A stretch of DNA of 8,366 nt from Candidatus Omnitrophota bacterium (GTDB taxonomy: Bacteria; Omnitrophota; Omnitrophia; Omnitrophales; Aquincolibacteriaceae), in assembly GCA_023246985.1 (NCBI GenBank), contig JAHFHJ010000022.1, positions 1 through 8,366 of the forward strand, in the 5' to 3' direction. The notes below the pieces were generated by a model. That model was not told the origin of the DNA, made no database searches, and saw nothing but the letters and a program-made list of their open reading frames with translations. A program made the translations under genes and the position numbers. Shown here piece after piece: positions 5,414 to 8,366 of the stretch (positions are counted from its first letter, which is position 1; each line of letters begins with the position of its first letter).

Positions 5414-7800
5414 GTTGATTCTTCTTCGGATTCGACGGGGGTGGCTTCGGCGTAGTCGCCGGCGGGATTCGGCAATAGGATCTCGCGAGGCCGGGCCCCA
5501 TCCTGAGACCCGACCACGCCCGCCGCTTCCAGCTGATCCACGACGCGGGCCGCGCGCGAATACCCCAGTCTCAACCGTCTTTGTAAAAAAGAGGTCGAGG
5601 CCTGACGGGTCGTAAGAACAAGCCGCTTGGCTTCCTCAAAAATTTCATCTTTCTCGCCGGAACCGCCCGGCATGGCGCTATTCTGCGCGGATTGGATCTC
5701 GCCGTGGTATTCCGGTTTTCCCTGCTGCGCCGAGAAGTGCACGATCTTGTTGATCTCTTCATCCGCGATAAGCGGCGCTTGTCCGCGGATCATCGCGTCG
5801 CTGCCGGGCTGAATGAAGAGCATGTCCCCGCGGCCCAGAAGTTTTTCCGCTCCTTTATTGTCCAGGATCGTCCGGGAATCCACGACCGAGGCGACCTTGA
5901 ACGCGACGCGGGCCGGAAAATTCGCCTTGATCACGCCGGTAATGACGTCGACGGAAGGACGCTGCGTCGCGAGGATCAAGTGAATGCCGACCGCGCGGGA
6001 AAGCTGCGCAAGGCGCGTGATGGCCGTTTCGACCTTATCCTGCGCCACGAGCATGAGATCCGCGAGTTCATCGATAATGACCACAATGTAAGGGATGGAG
6101 GCCGGAATGACATAGTCCGAATCGCCCGCGGTTTCGACCTGCCGGATACCTTCCTCGGAAAGCGGACGGGCGTTGAAGCCCTGGATATTTCGCACGCCCA
6201 CCGTGGCAAAAAGCCGGTACCTTTTTTCCATTTCCATCACGACCCAGTTGAGCGTATTCGCGGCCTTTCGCACCTCCGTCACCACGGGCGAGAGCATATG
6301 CGGGATCTTGTTGTAAATCGCGAGCTCCACCATCTTGGGATCGATCATGACCAGCTTGAGTTGGGACGGCGCGCAGTGATAAAGAAATCCGGTGATGATG
6401 GAATTGATGCAGACGGTTTTGCCGCTCCCCGTGGTCCCGGCGATCAAAATGTGCGGCATGGCGGTCAGATCCGCGATCATGGGCCTGCCGCTGGTATCTT
6501 TTCCAAGGATCAGAGGGAGAGCCCATGCGTGAGAACGGAAATCGGGACTTTCGATCATCTCGCGCACCAGGATCGGCCTCGAAACCGAATTCGGCACTTC
6601 GATCCCGATCGTCTGTTTTCCCGGGATCGGAATGATCATCCGGATGCTCGTCGCTTTAAGCGCCATGGCAATATCATCTTCGTAGGCCGCGATCGAATTC
6701 GCGCGGACGCCGGGGGCCGGCAAAAGTTCATAAAGCGTGATCTTGGGCCCTTGCTCCACTTCTACGACCTTGACCTCGATCTCAAATTCGGCGAGCGTCG
6801 CCTCAATGGCCCTGGAATTCGCCGCCAGATCATCCCCCTCCAGTTTTTCGTCCTTCGGGCGCTTCAAAAGATCCGTGGGCGGAAATTGATAATTCGCGTC
6901 CGGCGACTTGGCCGTCGATCCGATCACGCCTTTGAAAGAAGCATCGCCGCCGGAGACGGTTTCCGGTTTGTCTTGGGCCGGAGTTTCGGTTTGAACGGAC
7001 GCGGGCGGAGGCACCGGCTTTCCGGCGAGATCCCGCGGCTCTTCTCTGGTTTTTGGGGCCGCCCGAGCTTTATCCTCAGACATCCCTGCCGCAGGCTGGT
7101 AGGTCCTGATCTTAAGCGGAATATCCGGAATCCTGGGCGCCGGTCTTTCCCTTTCCCTCTCTTTTTCCTTCCGCTTCATTTCCAGAAATTGCTTTTCCGG
7201 TTCTTTTTTTAGAGCGGCGGCCGCGCTCCCGTTCTTTTTCGGCTCCCGTGAAAATCGTTCGGCTATAGTTTTGAAGAGCGCGCGGCATTTTTCAAGGATC
7301 GAGCAAAGCAAAGGATAGAGAAGAAAATCCGTGGCCAAAAGCAGCGAGAGCAGGAGCGCGGAACCCGCCAGGATGTAGCTTCCAAGCCGTCCGAAGTATC
7401 GCAGCAAATGGTTTCCGGCGACATAGCCGAACGCGCCGCCGTACACAAAACGCCGTCCGGGACCCACGGTGATCGTTACCAGTGTCGCGGTCGAAAGAAG
7501 CGCGATCGCGAGTCCGATAAATTTGAAAAGTTTCCTTTCCGGAACTTTCTGAAGAAAGAAACATTCCGCCCAAAGCAGGAAAACGAACGGGATCACGAAA
7601 GCGCTCACGCCAAAAACAAGAAAGAGCCCGAATGCCGCATACGCGCCAAAAACGCCGGCATAATTGGCGGCCGGAAAGGTGGGAACGGACGAATAGAAAG
7701 CCATGTCCTCGGCGTGATAAAAAAAGAGACTCGCAAAGGTGAAAAGTCCCAACAAAAGAAAAAAAACGCCCCAGATTTCGTTGATTCTTTCTTTTTTCAT
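5410..7800 (-). CDS. ftsK: FtsK/SpoIIIE DNA translocase
   Basis: This is a 796-residue septal DNA pump that clears chromosomes from the division site. Residues 8-28, 47-78, 93-113 and 139-166 are hydrophobic and form four or five membrane segments. Residues from about 180 to 310 are a charged Pro/Glu/Lys/Arg linker. The alpha-beta motor follows with Walker A GTTGSGKT (455-462), VMIDPKMVEL just after it, and Walker B VVIIDELADL (near 572-581), then LILATQRPSVDVITG. A winged-helix gamma domain at about 722-774 (TSFLQRRLRLGYSRAARVVD) should read polar DNA motifs. The ATG at 7800 is chosen over a TTG at 7845: MKKERINEIWGVFF is a typical family start, whereas the extension is encoded by repeat-derived spacer. 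No clear ribosome site precedes either. Length and domain order are complete. It lies downstream of dut. Confidence 0.96.
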   Translation of the reverse strand: MKKERINEIWGVFFLLLGLFTFASLFFYHAEDMAFYSSVPTFPAANYAGVFGAYAAFGLFLVFGVSAFVIPFVFLLWAECFFLQKVPERKLFKFIGLAIALLSTATLVTITVGPGRRFVYGGAFGYVAGNHLLRYFGRLGSYILAGSALLLSLLLATDFLLYPLLCSILEKCRALFKTIAERFSREPKKNGSAAAALKKEPEKQFLEMKRKEKERERERPAPRIPDIPLKIRTYQPAAGMSEDKARAAPKTREEPRDLAGKPVPPPASVQTETPAQDKPETVSGGDASFKGVIGSTAKSPDANYQFPPTDLLKRPKDEKLEGDDLAANSRAIEATLAEFEIEVKVVEVEQGPKITLYELLPAPGVRANSIAAYEDDIAMALKATSIRMIIPIPGKQTIGIEVPNSVSRPILVREMIESPDFRSHAWALPLILGKDTSGRPMIADLTAMPHILIAGTTGSGKTVCINSIITGFLYHCAPSQLKLVMIDPKMVELAIYNKIPHMLSPVVTEVRKAANTLNWVVMEMEKRYRLFATVGVRNIQGFNARPLSEEGIRQVETAGDSDYVIPASIPYIVVIIDELADLMLVAQDKVETAITRLAQLSRAVGIHLILATQRPSVDVITGVIKANFPARVAFKVASVVDSRTILDNKGAEKLLGRGDMLFIQPGSDAMIRGQAPLIADEEINKIVHFSAQQGKPEYHGEIQSAQNSAMPGGSGEKDEIFEEAKRLVLTTRQASTSFLQRRLRLGYSRAARVVDQLEAAGVVGSQDGARPREILLPNPAGDYAEATPVESEEEST

Positions 7801-7807
7801 ATTTTTT

Positions 7808-7907
7808 AGGGGATAGGGTTTAGGGGATAGACGATAGAAAGGCAAACAAAAAAATAAACCATTGGAAGTTTCTAAACCCTATACGCTACCCCCTACACCC
7901 TATAGTT
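7808..7907. repeat. GGGTATAG-like direct and inverted intergenic repeat
   Basis: The dut-ftsK spacer contains AGGGGATAG twice (7808-7816 and 7822-7830). The 11-base ATAGGGTTTAG (7813-7823) recurs inverted at 7872-7882. The right side, CTACCCCCTACACCCTATAG, is a further variant of the same unit. The RNA could fold into a long imperfect stem with an A/T-rich loop. It looks like a short dispersed intergenic repeat rather than a classical terminator, since a T-run sits in the loop and not after the stem. Confidence 0.6.
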
Positions 7908-8360
7908 TTAATGGCCGGTATGGCCAAAACCGCCGGCGCCCCGGCGCGTCCCATCGAGATTATCGACACCCTCGAGCTTCGCCTTGACTACCTCCGCGAG
8001 GACCATTTGGGCGATCCGCATACCGCGCGTCACGGTGAAAGCTTCCTTCCCGTGATTGATCAAAATGATTTGAATTTCGCCGCGATAATCGGAATCGATC
8101 GTGCCGGGAGTATTGAGAAGCGTGATGCCGTGCTTGATCGCAAGACCGCTCCGGGGACGAATCTGGGCTTCAAGCCTTTGAGGAAGGGAGATGATGATGC
8201 CGGTGGGAACCAACACGCGATCGCCCGGCTGGATCGTGACCGGATCCCGGCAGGCGGCCACAAGGTCGATGCCGCTCGCGCCTTCGGTCTGATATTGCGG
8301 GAGAGGCAAGCCTTCAAAGTGAGGCAAGGTCTTGATTTGAATACTAAGGTGTTCTTTCAC
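7908..8360 (-). CDS. dut: Deoxyuridine 5'-triphosphate nucleotidohydrolase (dUTPase)
   Basis: This 150-residue protein is a normal-length trimeric dUTPase that hydrolyses dUTP to dUMP and pyrophosphate, keeping uracil out of DNA and feeding dTMP synthesis. All five family motifs are present: GASGIDL (27-33); RPRSGLA (68-74); LLNTPGTIDSDYRGEI (81-96), with catalytic Asp89 and base-stacking Tyr92; RIAQMVL (115-121); and the C-terminal arm RGAGGFGHTG (140-149). The annotated start is a GTG. An ATG at 8365 is followed at once by a stop in its frame, and the resulting GTGA would overlap a TGA, suggesting an upstream cotranscribed gene ends here. An upstream in-frame start beyond the right edge cannot be excluded, but the length argues for this one. 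Confidence 0.95.
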   Translation of the reverse strand: MKEHLSIQIKTLPHFEGLPLPQYQTEGASGIDLVAACRDPVTIQPGDRVLVPTGIIISLPQRLEAQIRPRSGLAIKHGITLLNTPGTIDSDYRGEIQIILINHGKEAFTVTRGMRIAQMVLAEVVKAKLEGVDNLDGTRRGAGGFGHTGH

Positions 8361-8366
8361 TTCATT

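Noticed and set aside
5692..7212. Long open frame of 506 codons on the plus strand
   Set aside because: It is antisense to ftsK, has the Arg/His/Asp-rich composition typical of a mirrored GC-rich gene, and shows no family motif.
7801..7845. Upstream TTG start extending FtsK by 15 residues
   Set aside because: The extension is encoded by the intergenic repeat and has no ribosome site; the ATG at 7800 begins a typical FtsK N-terminus.

Overview
The window looks like a chromosomal segment from a Gram-negative-type or otherwise uncultivated bacterium. Every gene I can support runs on the minus strand, so transcription goes from the right edge to the left edge. The only plus-strand coding signal is a decayed IS630-type transposase tail. 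The phylum cannot be fixed from sequence alone. A dut-ftsK pair separated by a short GGGTATAG-like intergenic repeat is compatible with lineages such as Omnitrophota, but that is a weak inference.

Right part (about 5285-8366): GC-rich housekeeping DNA. It holds dut (dUTPase, probably GTG start), a 107-base spacer with an inverted and direct repeat, then ftsK (four or five membrane segments, charged linker, RecA-like motor, winged-helix gamma domain). A strong hairpin plus T-tract follows ftsK.

Middle part (about 2610-5413): a more AT-rich, tightly packed three-gene operon. It encodes a TPR protein, a carbon-nitrogen hydrolase of the nitrilase superfamily with an intact Glu-Lys-Cys triad, and an unrecognised 228-residue protein carrying a PD-(D/E)XK-like nuclease signature. 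The spacing is 5 bases between the first two genes and an ATGA overlap between the last two. A candidate promoter overlaps the ftsK stop codon. The terminator-like hairpin lies only 18 bases upstream of the TPR start, so it may act as a leader attenuator as well as the ftsK terminator.

Spacer (2085-2614): about 530 bases with no convincing intact gene. It contains the C-terminal remnant of an IS630-family transposase, a possible transposon end just after the nuclease gene, and a TATAAT box facing left.

Left part (1-2084): a second compact operon. It encodes a small DUF6884-like protein, a GIY-YIG-type nuclease-like protein and a DUF2779 protein with a Cas4/RecB-like nuclease core and a cysteine set. 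The DUF2779 gene starts at a TTG and runs off the left edge; I rebuilt its frame by hand.

Taken together, two neighbouring operons with three different nuclease folds, a transposon remnant and a base-composition change beside ftsK look like a genomic island. A defence or DNA-processing role is the best guess, but it is inference. The most unusual assemblies are TPR + nitrilase + PD-(D/E)XK protein, and DUF6884 + GIY-YIG + DUF2779.
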